A stretch of 53,342 bases of DNA, taken from positions 109,480 to 162,821 of the forward strand of contig NZ_BBPM01000014.1 in NCBI RefSeq assembly GCF_000787775.1, given 5' to 3'. Positions 1 to 7,688 of the stretch are shown in pieces. The DNA comes from Streptacidiphilus carbonis (GTDB lineage: Bacteria; Actinomycetota; Actinomycetes; Streptomycetales; Streptomycetaceae). How positions within the stretch are numbered: position 1 is the stretch's first letter; every line of letters starts with the position of its first letter. The translations under genes were made by a program, and so were the position numbers. The notes under the pieces are model-generated. The model ran no database searches, was not told where the DNA came from, and worked only from the letters and a program-made list of their open reading frames with translations.

Positions 1-1
1 C

Positions 2-148
2 CCCCCCCGCCACCGCCGCTCTCTGCGAGAGGGTTGGGACAAGCAGGGGGCCGGCAGCGCCGCCGACGACAGCGGGTCGCCGACCGAGCAGCTGCGGGTG
101 ACGCTGCAGCAGTACCGCTCGATACTGAACCGTCTGCTCGACGCCTGA
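2..148 (+). CDS. C-terminal end of an unidentified protein (5' end outside window)
   Basis: An open frame enters from the left edge and stops at 146-148. The last residues (SPTEQLRVTLQQYRSILNRL followed by LDA) look like an amphipathic helix of a genuine protein C-terminus, and third positions are GC-rich. The first residues (Pro/Arg-rich) are less protein-like, so the frame may be genuine only from about base 55. No domain can be named from so short a piece. It converges on the receiver gene ending at 254, with a long hairpin between them. Confidence 0.5.
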   Translation, partial: PPRHRRSLREGWDKQGAGSAADDSGSPTEQLRVTLQQYRSILNRLLDA

Positions 149-176
149 GCGCCGGGTTTCCGACTGCGGCTGGTGC

Positions 177-242
177 GTGGTCGGCCGCGCGGTTCCCCGT
201 GCCCCTGGGGACAGGGGCACGGGGAACCGCGCGGCCGACCAC
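177..242. terminator. Long perfect hairpin between converging genes (family copy 1)
   Basis: Bases 177-206 are perfectly complementary to 213-242 (30-bp arms, 6-base loop). The arm carries GCGCGGTTCCCCGTGCCCCT, which differs at two positions from the core shared by the hairpins at 8853-8929 and 39427-39506. It lies tail to tail between the gene ending at 148 and the one ending at 254, so a bidirectional, U-tract-less terminator is the likely role. Confidence 0.7.
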
Positions 243-253
243 GTCCCGCGGCT

Positions 254-700
254 TCAGACCCTCGGCACCCGCGTCGCCGTGTCCAGGAAGAACGCGTCGA
301 TGCTCCGCACCGTCTCGGCGAAGGCGTCGAGGGTGACCGGCTTGGTGATGAAGGCGTTGGCGTGGCCCCGGTAGGCCTCCGCGACGTCCTCCGGTGCGCT
401 GGAAGTGCTCAGCACCACCACCGGGATGACCTTGAGCCGCTCGTCGGTCTTCAGCACCGCCAGCAGTTCGCGTCCGTTCATCCTCGGCATGTTGAGGTCC
501 AGCACGATCAGGTCGGGACGGTCGGTCCCCGGCGCGCGCAGGTGCTCCAGCGCGGCGATGCCGTCGACCGCCTTGTGCAGGATCCGGGCGGTCCCGTGCT
601 CCAGCAGCGCCTCCTCGATCAGCATCGCGTCGGCGGCGTCGTCCTCGACCAGCAGGATGTCGCACCTGCGCGCGCCGGCAGCCAGTGCGGCCCCGGTCAC
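254..700 (-). CDS. Stand-alone response regulator receiver protein (Rcp1-like)
   Basis: 148-residue single receiver domain with no output domain. The acidic pocket is E19/D20/D21 (LLVEDDAADAML), the phospho-acceptor is D68 (VLDLNMPRMNG), and the switch residues follow in VLSTSS and FITKP. The GTG start at 700 overlaps the stop of the upstream gene (GTGA, 697-700), so translation is probably coupled. Receivers of this small class usually act by phospho-dependent protein contacts and are often served by phytochrome-like or hybrid kinases. No kinase is adjacent, so the partner is unknown. The protein stops about 12 residues after the last helix, as is normal for the family. Confidence 0.9.
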   Translation of the reverse strand: MTGAALAAGARRCDILLVEDDAADAMLIEEALLEHGTARILHKAVDGIAALEHLRAPGTDRPDLIVLDLNMPRMNGRELLAVLKTDERLKVIPVVVLSTSSAPEDVAEAYRGHANAFITKPVTLDAFAETVRSIDAFFLDTATRVPRV

Positions 701-1092
701 TGGTCCCCGTCCCGGACCGTGGGGCGGGTGGCGGTACGGGTGGCGGGGCCGTGCGGGTGCCGGGCCGGTGCGACCAGTCCGGGCCAGCGCCGTCGCGCTC
801 CCTGACGGCTCATATTGCAGACCTGCCCGAGCTGGGGGTATCCCGCACCGACCTCGACGGCGTGTTCCGCCGCCCGGTCGACCTGCCGTTCCACCGCCCG
901 CTGCAGGTGCACCAGCGCGTGAAGGTGCGCCAGCGCATCGCCCTCCTCCGCGCCGCCGGGCAGCACCGCCGGGTCGCCGAGCGGGCGGAAGGCACGTCTG
1001 GCCAGCCGATCGGCCAGATCGGCGACCGTGGCGTCGGCGACGGCCGCGATCTCGGCTTCGGTGAGGACGAGGGCGAAGTGGGTGCCGGGCAT
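697..1092 (-). CDS. Small HTH-like protein coupled to the receiver gene
   Basis: 131-residue protein. Residues about 80-105 (YPQLGQVCNMSRQGARRRWP) resemble the recognition-helix segment found in many streptomycete proteins that carry an 'SRQGA-RRWPG' motif, suggesting a DNA-binding helix-turn-helix. The N-terminal half is an acidic helical region, and the C-terminal tail is Arg/Pro-rich. The ATG at 1092 has no strong Shine-Dalgarno sequence. The stop overlaps the start of the receiver gene by four bases, so the two products are probably made together. It could be a regulator whose activity is tuned by the receiver, but that is inference from coupling alone. Confidence 0.75.
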   Translation of the reverse strand: MPGTHFALVLTEAEIAAVADATVADLADRLARRAFRPLGDPAVLPGGAEEGDALAHLHALVHLQRAVERQVDRAAEHAVEVGAGYPQLGQVCNMSRQGARRRWPGLVAPARHPHGPATRTATRPTVRDGDQ

Positions 1093-1124
1093 GCGGCTCA
1101 GGGTATGCCCTGGCCCGATCCCGC

Positions 1125-1140
1125 GACAACATCTGTTGTC
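1125..1140. promoter_or_regulatory. 16-bp palindrome in a divergent promoter region
   Basis: GACAACATCTGTTGTC is a perfect inverted repeat (7-bp arms, 2-bp centre), 32 bp upstream of the HTH-like gene start (1092) and about 100 bp upstream of the DUF6458 gene. Position and symmetry fit an operator for a dimeric regulator, possibly the HTH-like protein itself. Confidence 0.5.
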
Positions 1141-1238
1141 CAGGTGCCGCCGGTCGTTCAGAGCGCCGGGTTTGGACCGGCCGCATCAGGACAGCCGCAC
1201 CAGTGAGGACAGACGCACCACACGACGGAGGTTCGACC

Positions 1239-1466
1239 ATGGGTATCGGCGGCTGCATCATCGTGTTCGCCCTGGGGGCGATCCTGACCTTCGGCGTGAA
1301 CTGGCATATCAGCGGGATGAACATCCATATCGTGGGAGTGATCCTGATGGCCGCCGGGCTGCTCGGCCTGGCCACCTACGCGGGGATCTACCGCCGCCGC
1401 TTCGGCGGCCGCCCCGGCGCCCAGCAGGAGATCGTCGAGGAGCGCCGCTACTACGACGGCCCGTGA
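1239..1466 (+). CDS. DUF6458-family small membrane protein
   Basis: 75 residues starting MGIGG. Two hydrophobic helices (about residues 4-20 and 26-46) are separated by a short polar hairpin (NWHISGMNIH), followed by a basic and then acidic cytoplasmic tail ending in RRYYDGP. This layout matches the actinobacterial DUF6458 family, whose function is unknown. The ATG at 1239 is chosen over an upstream ATG at 1203 because it is preceded by GGAGG with seven-base spacing and the conserved family starts there. Confidence 0.85.
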   Translation: MGIGGCIIVFALGAILTFGVNWHISGMNIHIVGVILMAAGLLGLATYAGIYRRRFGGRPGAQQEIVEERRYYDGP

Positions 1467-1514
1467 TCTGACGCTCTGTCAATCAACAACGTGGCATGGT
1501 AGGCATCTCCTTGT

Positions 1515-1529
1515 CTGACATACCGTCAG
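1515..1529. promoter_or_regulatory. Palindromic operator candidate before the monooxygenase gene
   Basis: CTGAC-ATACC-GTCAG, a perfect 5-bp inverted repeat, ends just five bases before the GGAGG ribosome-binding site of the gene at 1548. The sequence around it (TTGTCTGACATACCGTCAG) is AT-richer than the surroundings. A TetR- or MarR-type repressor site is plausible, though no regulator gene is adjacent. Confidence 0.45.
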
Positions 1530-1547
1530 TTTCGGAGGTGCGTGCCC

Positions 1548-2540
1548 ATGACCATCACCACTCTGCGCTTCAACCAGGTCACCCCCGGCCTGGACCCCCG
1601 CGACCTCTCCGCCCGCTACCGGGCCACCGTGGAGATGTCCGCCTTCGCCGACGAGGCCGGGTTCGACCTGGTCACCCTGGAGGAGCACCACGGCGCCGAC
1701 GACGGCTGGAGCCCCTCGCCGCTGCTCACCGCGGCCGCCGTGCTCGGCCGCACCGAGCGGCTGGGGGTGATGCTCTGCGCGCTGATCACACCCCTCCACG
1801 ATCCGCTCCGGCTGGCCGAGGACATCGCCGTCCTGGACCACATCGGCGGTGCGGGACGGATCACCGTGGTCGCCGGGATCGGCTACCGCCCCGAGGAGTA
1901 CGCGATGCTCGGCCGGGAGTGGAGCGAGCGCGGGCGGCTCCAGGACGAGGTGCTGGAGACCCTGCTGGCGGCGTGGACCGGCGAGCCGTTCGAGTACCGG
2001 GGCCGGACCGTGCGGGTCACCCCGCCGCCGCGGACCAGTCCGCACCCCGGGCTGATGGTAGGCGGCTCCTCCAAGGTCGCCGTCCGCCGCGCGGTACGGC
2101 TCGGACTGCCCTTCTTCACCTCGGCCCACTCGCCCGAACTGGTCGCCCACTACGACGAACTGGCCGAGCAGGCGGGCTTCGAGGGCGGTTTCGCGACCCT
2201 GCCGCCGGAACGCACCGCGATGATCCACTGCACCGAGGACCCCGACAAGGCGTGGGCCGAGTACGGCGAGTACTTCCTGCACGAGGCCCGCACCTACGCC
2301 GACTGGCAGACCTCCGACATCCACTCGGCCATGGCCTCCGCCTCCATCACCGTCGAGCAGCTGCGCGCCGAGGGCATCTACGCCTGCCTCACCCCCGACG
2401 AATGCCTCGCCCTGGCCGCCGCCGAGGGTCCGATGGGCAGCCTGCTGCTCCACCCCCTCTGCGGCGGCCTCCCGGTCGACGCCGGATGGGAGAGCCTCCG
2501 GCTCTTCCGCGACCGGGTGATGCCGCACCTGGGCGGCTGA
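1548..2540 (+). CDS. LLM-class (luciferase-like) flavin-dependent monooxygenase
   Basis: 330 residues with the luciferase-like TIM-barrel fold: the N-terminal strand TITTLRF, the EEHHG motif near residue 46 typical of the bacterial luciferase/LLM group, the LGVMLCALITPLHDPLRLAEDIA segment, and GLMVGGSSKVAVRRA near residue 165, which contributes to flavin phosphate binding. Such enzymes use reduced FMN or F420 with oxygen to hydroxylate or cleave small organic substrates. Neither the cofactor nor the substrate can be read from the sequence. The ATG at 1548 is preferred to the GTG at 1542 because GGAGG lies nine bases upstream of it. The preceding palindrome suggests it is inducible. Confidence 0.88.
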   Translation: MTITTLRFNQVTPGLDPRDLSARYRATVEMSAFADEAGFDLVTLEEHHGADDGWSPSPLLTAAAVLGRTERLGVMLCALITPLHDPLRLAEDIAVLDHIGGAGRITVVAGIGYRPEEYAMLGREWSERGRLQDEVLETLLAAWTGEPFEYRGRTVRVTPPPRTSPHPGLMVGGSSKVAVRRAVRLGLPFFTSAHSPELVAHYDELAEQAGFEGGFATLPPERTAMIHCTEDPDKAWAEYGEYFLHEARTYADWQTSDIHSAMASASITVEQLRAEGIYACLTPDECLALAAAEGPMGSLLLHPLCGGLPVDAGWESLRLFRDRVMPHLGG

Positions 2541-2575
2541 GCCCGAGTCGTCCACGGCCCGGGCGGCGGGTCCCG

Positions 2576-3286
2576 CTAGCGCAGCCCGGCGCCCTCGCGG
2601 TAGGCCTCCAGGCGACGGGCCAGCTCCTCCGGGCGGGACAGGGCCACCAGGTGGCCGTCGTCCATCTCGTCGGGGGTGATGCCCAGCCGGTCCCGCACCA
2701 CGCGGCGCTGGAAGGCGGCGGGGAAGAGGCGGTCCTGGCGGGCCAGCAGGAAGCGGGTGGGGACGTCGGGCCAGCGGTCCAGCGGCCAGGGCTTGGCGAA
2801 GGGCGTGTCGGACTGGCCGCGCTGGGGCCGCGCCATCGCCTCGGCGGTGACCTCCGGCGGGACGTCGTGGAAGAAGGTCACCGACAGGTCGAAGTCGGCG
2901 CCCGGATCCCGGCCCTCACTGCGGTCCAGCTCCGCCTTGGCCTCGGCCTGGCCGGTGTTGCCCCACCAGTCGCCGGGCGACTCGCCCGGCGCCGGCACCA
3001 TGGCCGCGAGCAGCACCATCAGCCTTACCGGCAGCCGCCCGCACACCAGCGGCGCGGTGAAGCCGCCCATCGACTGGGCCACCACGACCAGGTCGCCGTC
3101 CCGCTCCAGCAGCTCGCCGACCGCAGCCACCACCGCGTCCGCGTACTCCGCGAGCCCGGCCGCGTCATCCTCCACCGGCAGCTCCGGCAGCACCACCCGG
3201 TGGCCGCGCGCCTGCAGCAGCGGCGCCACCCGGTGCCAGAACCAGGCGTCGGATGCTGCTCCGGGAATCAGCACATAGGTCGCCAT
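2576..3286 (-). CDS. Alpha/beta hydrolase
   Basis: 236 residues. The N-terminus (MATYVLIPGAASDAWFW) is the beta-strand and oxyanion-hole segment of the esterase/EstC-like group. The nucleophile elbow is AQSMGG (Ser near residue 92), and the C-terminal DDGHLVALSRPEELA supplies the catalytic His. Substrate unknown; such proteins are typically cytosolic esterases or acyl hydrolases. The ATG at 3286 is used rather than the longer frame from 3343 because the conserved fold begins there and GGAGAG precedes it. It converges on the monooxygenase gene with a 35-bp gap. Confidence 0.88.
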   Translation of the reverse strand: MATYVLIPGAASDAWFWHRVAPLLQARGHRVVLPELPVEDDAAGLAEYADAVVAAVGELLERDGDLVVVAQSMGGFTAPLVCGRLPVRLMVLLAAMVPAPGESPGDWWGNTGQAEAKAELDRSEGRDPGADFDLSVTFFHDVPPEVTAEAMARPQRGQSDTPFAKPWPLDRWPDVPTRFLLARQDRLFPAAFQRRVVRDRLGITPDEMDDGHLVALSRPEELARRLEAYREGAGLR

Positions 3287-3421
3287 CAGCCGTCTCTCCC
3301 TCTGCTCAGCGGTCGTTCCGCCAAGGGCAGACTGCCGGGCCACCCGGAACTCATCGCAACGCCGCGCCCGGAGCCGGCGCCAACTCGTCCGTCCGGACGG
3401 CGGGCACCCGCTGACGGCCGC

Positions 3422-4870
3422 TCACGGGACCGGCTCGGGCTCAGGCTCCGGGTCCGGTTCGGGGCGCTCCGGGAGCCGGTGCGGGATGGCGGCGTAGGCC
3501 AGCAGTGCCGCTGCGGCCATCAGCGCGGCGCAGACGCTGACCGCCTGGCGGAAGGCGTGGTCGACCGCGTGGGCGGAGCGGTACTGCTCGCCGGTCAGGC
3601 CGACCAGGGCCGGGAGGGCGGCGACGGCGAGCAGGCTGCCGGTGCGGGCGGCGGCGTTGTTGACGCCGCTGGCGATGCCGGCCCGGCGGGTCTCCACCGC
3701 GTTGAGGGCGGTCTCCGTGAGCGGGGCCACCAGCAGGGTCATCCCGGCGCCCAGGGCGATCGAGGCGGGCAGGACGTCGGTGACATAGGAGGCGTGTGCT
3801 CCGATCCGCAGCATCAGCAGGGCGCCCGAGGCCGCCAGCAGCGGACCGACGGTGAGCGGGATGCGCGGGCCGATGCGCTCGCCGAGCTTGGCCGCGGTGG
3901 GCGAGAACAGCAGCATCAGCAGGGTCAGCGGCAGTGTGCCGAGGCCCGCCAGCAGCGGGGAGAACCCGGCGGAGATCTGCAGTTGCAGCACCAGGAAGAA
4001 GAGCAGCCCGCCCAACGCCCCGTAGATCAGCACCGTGGCGATGTTCACCACGGTGAACAGCCGGGAGGCGAACAGTCCCAGCGGCAGCATCGGCGCCGCC
4101 GCCCGACGCTCGGTCAGGACGAACAGCGTGCCCGCCGCCACGGCCGGAACCGCGGCCACGCCCGCGCCGAGCAGATCGCCCCCGGCGCTGGTGAGCGCCG
4201 CCGTGAGCGCGCCCAGCGCCAGCGCGGCCAGCACCGCGCCGCGCAGGTCGAAGCGGCCGGTCGCACTGTCGTCGCGGTTCTCCGGGACGTGCCGCAGCGC
4301 CGTCGCCACCACGGCGGCCGCCAGCGGGAGGTTGATCAGGAACACCCAGCGCCAGCCGGGTCCGCCGACCAGCCAGCCGCCGAGGACCGGGCCGACCGCG
4401 CCCGCGACGCCGCCCAGCCCGGACCACAGGCCCACCGCCTCGGCCCGGTCGTCCGGGTGGAACACCGCCTGGATCAGCGCCAGCGATCCCGGCGTCAGCA
4501 GCGCTCCGCCGACACCCTGCAGGGCCCGCGCCGTGATCAGCACCTGCACGTCCGGCGCCAGGCCGCATGCCGCCGAGCAGACCGCGAACCAGACCACCCC
4601 GACCACGAACACCCGGCGCCGGCCGTAGCGGTCGCCCAGCGCCCCGCCCAGCAGGATCAGCCCGGCCAGGGTCAGCAGATAGGCGTTGACCACCCATTGC
4701 AGCGAGCCGATGGAGGCGTGCAGGGTGGCGCCGATGTGCGGCAGCGCGACATTGATGGCGGTGCCGTCCAGCATCGCCATGGCCGAGCCGAGCAGTGTCG
4801 CGAGCAGCACCCAGCGCCCGGCCGCCCCGGAGAGCCGGACGTCACCTGCCGCGGTACCGGCCTTGAGCAC
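3422..4870 (-). CDS. MFS transporter, DHA2 (EmrB/QacA-like) drug exporter
   Basis: 482 residues with about 14 hydrophobic segments, as in the 14-TM DHA2 drug:proton antiporters. Motif C-like LDGTAINVALPHI occurs in TM1, motif A GALGDRYGRRRVF after TM2, and the antiporter signature GPVLGGWLVGG in TM5. The protein ends in a Pro/Glu repeat tail (PEPDPEPEPEPVP). The GTG at 4870 has AGGTGATC upstream. The role is probably efflux of hydrophobic toxins or the cell's own metabolites; the substrate is unknown. It is divergent from the YetF gene across 71 bp that holds two TGATCA palindromes. Confidence 0.9.
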   Translation of the reverse strand: MLKAGTAAGDVRLSGAAGRWVLLATLLGSAMAMLDGTAINVALPHIGATLHASIGSLQWVVNAYLLTLAGLILLGGALGDRYGRRRVFVVGVVWFAVCSAACGLAPDVQVLITARALQGVGGALLTPGSLALIQAVFHPDDRAEAVGLWSGLGGVAGAVGPVLGGWLVGGPGWRWVFLINLPLAAAVVATALRHVPENRDDSATGRFDLRGAVLAALALGALTAALTSAGGDLLGAGVAAVPAVAAGTLFVLTERRAAAPMLPLGLFASRLFTVVNIATVLIYGALGGLLFFLVLQLQISAGFSPLLAGLGTLPLTLLMLLFSPTAAKLGERIGPRIPLTVGPLLAASGALLMLRIGAHASYVTDVLPASIALGAGMTLLVAPLTETALNAVETRRAGIASGVNNAAARTGSLLAVAALPALVGLTGEQYRSAHAVDHAFRQAVSVCAALMAAAALLAYAAIPHRLPERPEPDPEPEPEPVP

Positions 4871-4873
4871 TGC

Positions 4874-4912
4874 TGATCACCTGCCGGTCGTGGGAGAGTG
4901 CCCTGTGATCAC
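4874..4912. promoter_or_regulatory. Divergent promoter region with repeated TGATCA sites
   Basis: TGATCA at 4874-4879 and GTGATCAC at 4905-4912 lie between the divergent MFS and YetF genes. A possible -10 hexamer TACGTT (4914-4919) faces the YetF gene, with no clear -35. A shared regulator is possible but unproven. Confidence 0.3.
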
Positions 4913-4941
4913 GTACGTTACAGCGCCGAAAGGACCTTCTG

Positions 4942-5526
4942 ATGATCAATCATGACCTGTGGGCCGTACAGATCCCGATCCTTGAGAAGATCATCCGCAC
5001 CGTGCTGGTGTACGCGCTGGTGCTGGTGCTCTTCCGGGTGGCCGGCAAACGCGGACTGGCCAACCTGAACACCTTTGACTTCGTGGTGATGTTCCTGCTC
5101 TCCAACGTGGTGCAGAACGCCGTCATCGGAGCCGACAACAGCCTGCTCGGCGGGGTGATCGGGGCGGTCACCCTGGTCGCCGTCAACGCGGCGATGAACC
5201 GCTGGGCGGCCTCCGACCCGCGGGCCGAGCGGCTGCTGGAGGGCACCGCCACCACGCTGATCACCGACGGCTCCTTCGTTCCGGGCGCACTGCGCCGGCT
5301 GGCCCTGCGCACCAGCGAGATCGAGCACGCGGTGCGGGTGCAGAACGGCGACAGCGTCGAGGAGGTCGCGGACGCGCGACTGGAGCCGGGCGGCCAGCTG
5401 ATCGTGACCCTCAAGGAGACGGACCAGACCGCCACCCACGGCGATGTGGTGGCCATCCAGGCCAGGCTGGCGGCGATCGAGGAACTGCTGACTGCCCTTG
5501 CAGCCAAGGACCGCAAGCACCTCTGA
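4942..5526 (+). CDS. YetF/DUF421-family membrane protein
   Basis: 194 residues. Three N-terminal transmembrane helices (about residues 15-35, 45-65 and 68-90) are followed by a soluble C-terminal domain beginning near residue 105 with LLEGTATTLITDGSFVPGAL. The motif RVAGKRGLANLNTFDFVVMFLLSN is characteristic of the YetF (DUF421) family, which in Bacillus is linked to spore or envelope physiology but has no defined activity. AAGGA stands nine bases before the ATG. The C-terminus adds a short helix (LAAIEELLTALAAKDR) possibly forming a coiled coil. Confidence 0.88.
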   Translation: MINHDLWAVQIPILEKIIRTVLVYALVLVLFRVAGKRGLANLNTFDFVVMFLLSNVVQNAVIGADNSLLGGVIGAVTLVAVNAAMNRWAASDPRAERLLEGTATTLITDGSFVPGALRRLALRTSEIEHAVRVQNGDSVEEVADARLEPGGQLIVTLKETDQTATHGDVVAIQARLAAIEELLTALAAKDRKHL

Positions 5527-5806
5527 CGCCCTGACACCACCGGAGTCGTCGCTCAACCGTATGGATTCAGGACATTATTTCGGACCGTGTGACCGGATCC
5601 GAGCCATCGCCCCCTCCCGAACCGCGACCGGACTCCGCAGCTCAGCCCCGGTAACACCGGATCGCACTGTTCCGCTTGCCCGCAATTGCCCTCCCGGACG
5701 GTGTTCCCTGGCGCCCGCCGATGCGCTAATGCCGCGTGGTTATGCTCTGCCGGACTTTGATCACCCATCAGGGGATCGCCCATCGGGACCAAGGACGGCG
5801 GACACC

Positions 5807-6601
5807 GTGCAGAACACCGGAACGCTCATCGCCGAACCACTCATGTCCGGGGTGATCTCCTACGAGACCCCGCAGGTCGCCGACGACTACTGCCGTTGGG
5901 ACGACGCCGGCAGCTGGCTGCTCGGCTACCCGTTCATCCCGGTGGCGCTGGGCCTGGACGACATGCCGGGCGCGCACCTGGTGGACCTCGGCTGCGGACC
6001 CGGCGAGCTCACCCGCTGGATCGCCGGCCGCCACCCGGTGCGCACCACCGCCGTCGACGCCTCGGCGGCCATGCTCGAACTGGCCCGCGCCCAGCACCCG
6101 CACCCGGCCGTCGACTACCGGCTCAGCGTCGGCGACGCGATGCCGTTCCTCGCCGACGCCAGTGCCGACGCGGCGATGGCCTCCTTCCTCTTCACCTGCA
6201 TAGACGACCGGCTGCTGATGCAGCGGCTGGTGGACGAGGTCGCCCGGGTGCTGCGCCCCGGCGGGCGCTTCACCATCCTGATGCCCAACCCGGACCAGGC
6301 CCATGACGCGGCCTTCGAGGGCTTCCACCGCGGCGAGCCGGGCGTCCGCTACCGCTCCGGTGACACGATGCCGATCCGGGTCCGCCGCGAGGACGGCAGC
6401 TGGGCCGCGGTCACCAACACCTACTGGCCCCGGGAGACCTTCCACGAGGTGCTCGGCGCGGCCGGCTTCGGCGGCTTCACCGAGCTGACCCCGCTGCTCG
6501 CCGACGCCCCCGGTGTCGCGGACCCGGCCCTGATCGCCTCCCGCCCCTGGACCGCCGAACGAGAGAGACCCCCCTTCATGCTCCTCACCGCCGTCCGCTG
6601 A
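5807..6601 (+). CDS. Class I SAM-dependent methyltransferase
   Basis: 264 residues from the GTG at 5807 (AAGGA 11 bases upstream); ATG 5843 is an alternative. Motif I is VDLGCGPGELTRWIA, the acidic residue of motif II is in TTAVDASAAM, and motif III-IV is GDAMPFLADASADAA, with LRPGGRF typical of methyltransferase family 11/25. The conserved SYETPQVADDYCRW segment near the N-terminus suggests a small-molecule methyltransferase of the polyketide/ubiquinone type, but no substrate is indicated. The 280 bp upstream holds its promoter; I see no other feature there. Confidence 0.85.
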   Translation: MQNTGTLIAEPLMSGVISYETPQVADDYCRWDDAGSWLLGYPFIPVALGLDDMPGAHLVDLGCGPGELTRWIAGRHPVRTTAVDASAAMLELARAQHPHPAVDYRLSVGDAMPFLADASADAAMASFLFTCIDDRLLMQRLVDEVARVLRPGGRFTILMPNPDQAHDAAFEGFHRGEPGVRYRSGDTMPIRVRREDGSWAAVTNTYWPRETFHEVLGAAGFGGFTELTPLLADAPGVADPALIASRPWTAERERPPFMLLTAVR

Positions 6602-6602
6602 A

Positions 6603-6629
6603 TCCGCCGGGTCCGCCGGGTCCGCCGGG
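6603..6629 (+). repeat. Three tandem copies of TCCGCCGGG
   Basis: A perfect 9-bp tandem triplication immediately follows the methyltransferase stop codon and precedes the arylamine N-acetyltransferase gene. It may be slipped-strand variable DNA; no function is evident. Confidence 0.8.
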
Positions 6630-6653
6630 CGAACGGATGGCACAATCGCCGCC

Positions 6654-7529
6654 ATGGGGACGACAGCGGACCAGCCGATGGCAGCGGAGCCGATGGACCA
6701 GCCGGCCGACGAGTGGCAGGCGGACCTGCTCGACCTCGACGCCTACCTCGAACGCATCGGCCACACCGGTGGCCTGGCGCCCGACGCCGCCACGCTCACC
6801 GCCCTGCACCGGGCGCACGTGGCGACCATCCCGTTCGAGAACCTCGCGCTGATGCTGGACCGCCCGGTCCGCACCGACCTGGGCAGCGTCCAGGACAAGC
6901 TGGTGCACCAGGGCCGCGGCGGCTACTGCTACGAGCAGAACACCCTCTTCGGGGCGGTGCTGCAGCGCCTGGGCTTCCGGCTGGACCGGCTGCTGGCCCG
7001 GGTCGGCTCCGACCAGGAGCCGTTGCGCCCGCGCACCCACATGGTGCTCTCGGTCGAGGTCGGCGGACGCCGGATGCTCGCCGACACCGGCTTCGGCAAC
7101 GGACTGCTGGAGCCGATCCCGCTGGAACCGGACGGCCCGCAGCAGCAGGGCGTGTGGACCTACCGGACCCAGGGACCCGACGCGACCGGCGTCCGCCGCT
7201 TCCAGGAGCTCAGCGGCGGCGAGTGGCAGACCCGCTACCGCTTCACCGACGAACCGCAGCACGCGGTGGACGTGGTGATGTCCAACCACTACACCACCAC
7301 TTGGCCCAGCTCCCCGTTCCTGCAGCGACCGATCCTGATCCGCCGCGAGGCCGGCGCCGGCCGGGAGCTGATCGGCCGCCAGTTCTCCGTGGTGGTCCCC
7401 GGCCGCCCCACCGAGACGATCCAGCTCCAGGACGGCGCCTTCCTCACCGCCCTGCGGGACACCTACGGCCTCGACCTCACCCCCGAGGAGCAGACCCTCC
7501 TCACGGCCCGACTGACACCGCCCCAGTAG
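6654..7529 (+). CDS. nat: Arylamine N-acetyltransferase
   Basis: 291 residues. The catalytic triad is visible: C92 in RGGYCYEQN, H129 in RPRTHMVL and D144 in LADTGFG. The upstream IPFENLALMLDRP segment (about 59-72) is a family hallmark. The enzyme moves acetyl (or another acyl) from CoA to arylamines, hydrazines or, in actinomycete biosynthesis, amino-benzoate or polyketide-derived amines. Family length is about 270-290, so it is complete. The first 20 residues before the conserved domain are unconserved-looking, and a later ATG (6678 or 6693) could be the true start. Confidence 0.93.
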   Translation: MGTTADQPMAAEPMDQPADEWQADLLDLDAYLERIGHTGGLAPDAATLTALHRAHVATIPFENLALMLDRPVRTDLGSVQDKLVHQGRGGYCYEQNTLFGAVLQRLGFRLDRLLARVGSDQEPLRPRTHMVLSVEVGGRRMLADTGFGNGLLEPIPLEPDGPQQQGVWTYRTQGPDATGVRRFQELSGGEWQTRYRFTDEPQHAVDVVMSNHYTTTWPSSPFLQRPILIRREAGAGRELIGRQFSVVVPGRPTETIQLQDGAFLTALRDTYGLDLTPEEQTLLTARLTPPQ

Positions 7530-7547
7530 CCCCAGTGGCCCCAGTAG
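7521..7547 (+). repeat. Tandem 9-bp repeat spanning the nat stop codon
   Basis: CCCCAGTAG, CCCCAGTGG and CCCCAGTAG follow head to tail. The first copy contains the nat stop codon and the third repeats it in frame, so readthrough of the first stop would add only six residues. It probably arose by replication slippage. Confidence 0.75.
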
Positions 7548-7631
7548 CCCCGGCGGACTCGGCGGCTCCGGCGGCCCGCGCCCCGGCCGGCCGCCTCAGG
7601 GTGCGGCCCGCCGCGGGCTGACCGGACCCGG

Positions 7632-7637
7632 TACAGT
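7632..7637 (+). promoter_or_regulatory. Putative -10 element of the trpS transcript
   Basis: TACAGT fits the TANNNT -10 pattern and ends six bases before the leader ATG at 7644, so transcription would begin at or next to that ATG and the leader peptide would be made from a leaderless mRNA. No recognisable -35 is present at 17-18 bp, so this is tentative. Confidence 0.4.
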
Positions 7638-7643
7638 GGTGGT

Positions 7644-7688
7644 ATGCATCCGTCGTCCTGTCGCCTGAGCTGGTGGCGCTCCTCCTAG
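7644..7688 (+). CDS. trp leader peptide (MHPSSCRLSWWRSS)
   Basis: A 14-codon frame ending in TAG at 7686-7688 with two consecutive TGG (Trp) codons at 7671-7676. It sits 155 bp upstream of a tryptophanyl-tRNA synthetase gene and directly before mutually exclusive hairpins ending in a terminator, which is the classic layout of a ribosome-mediated attenuator. Trp shortage or inhibition of Trp-tRNA charging would stall the ribosome at 7671-7676. It lacks a good ribosome-binding site; a leaderless start is likely. The Trp content of 2 in 14, both adjacent, would be very unlikely by chance at this position. Confidence 0.85.
   Translation: MHPSSCRLSWWRSS

Noticed and set aside
7618-7623. CTGACC as -35 of the trpS promoter
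   Set aside because: It lies only 8 bp from the candidate -10 TACAGT, too close for a functional pair.
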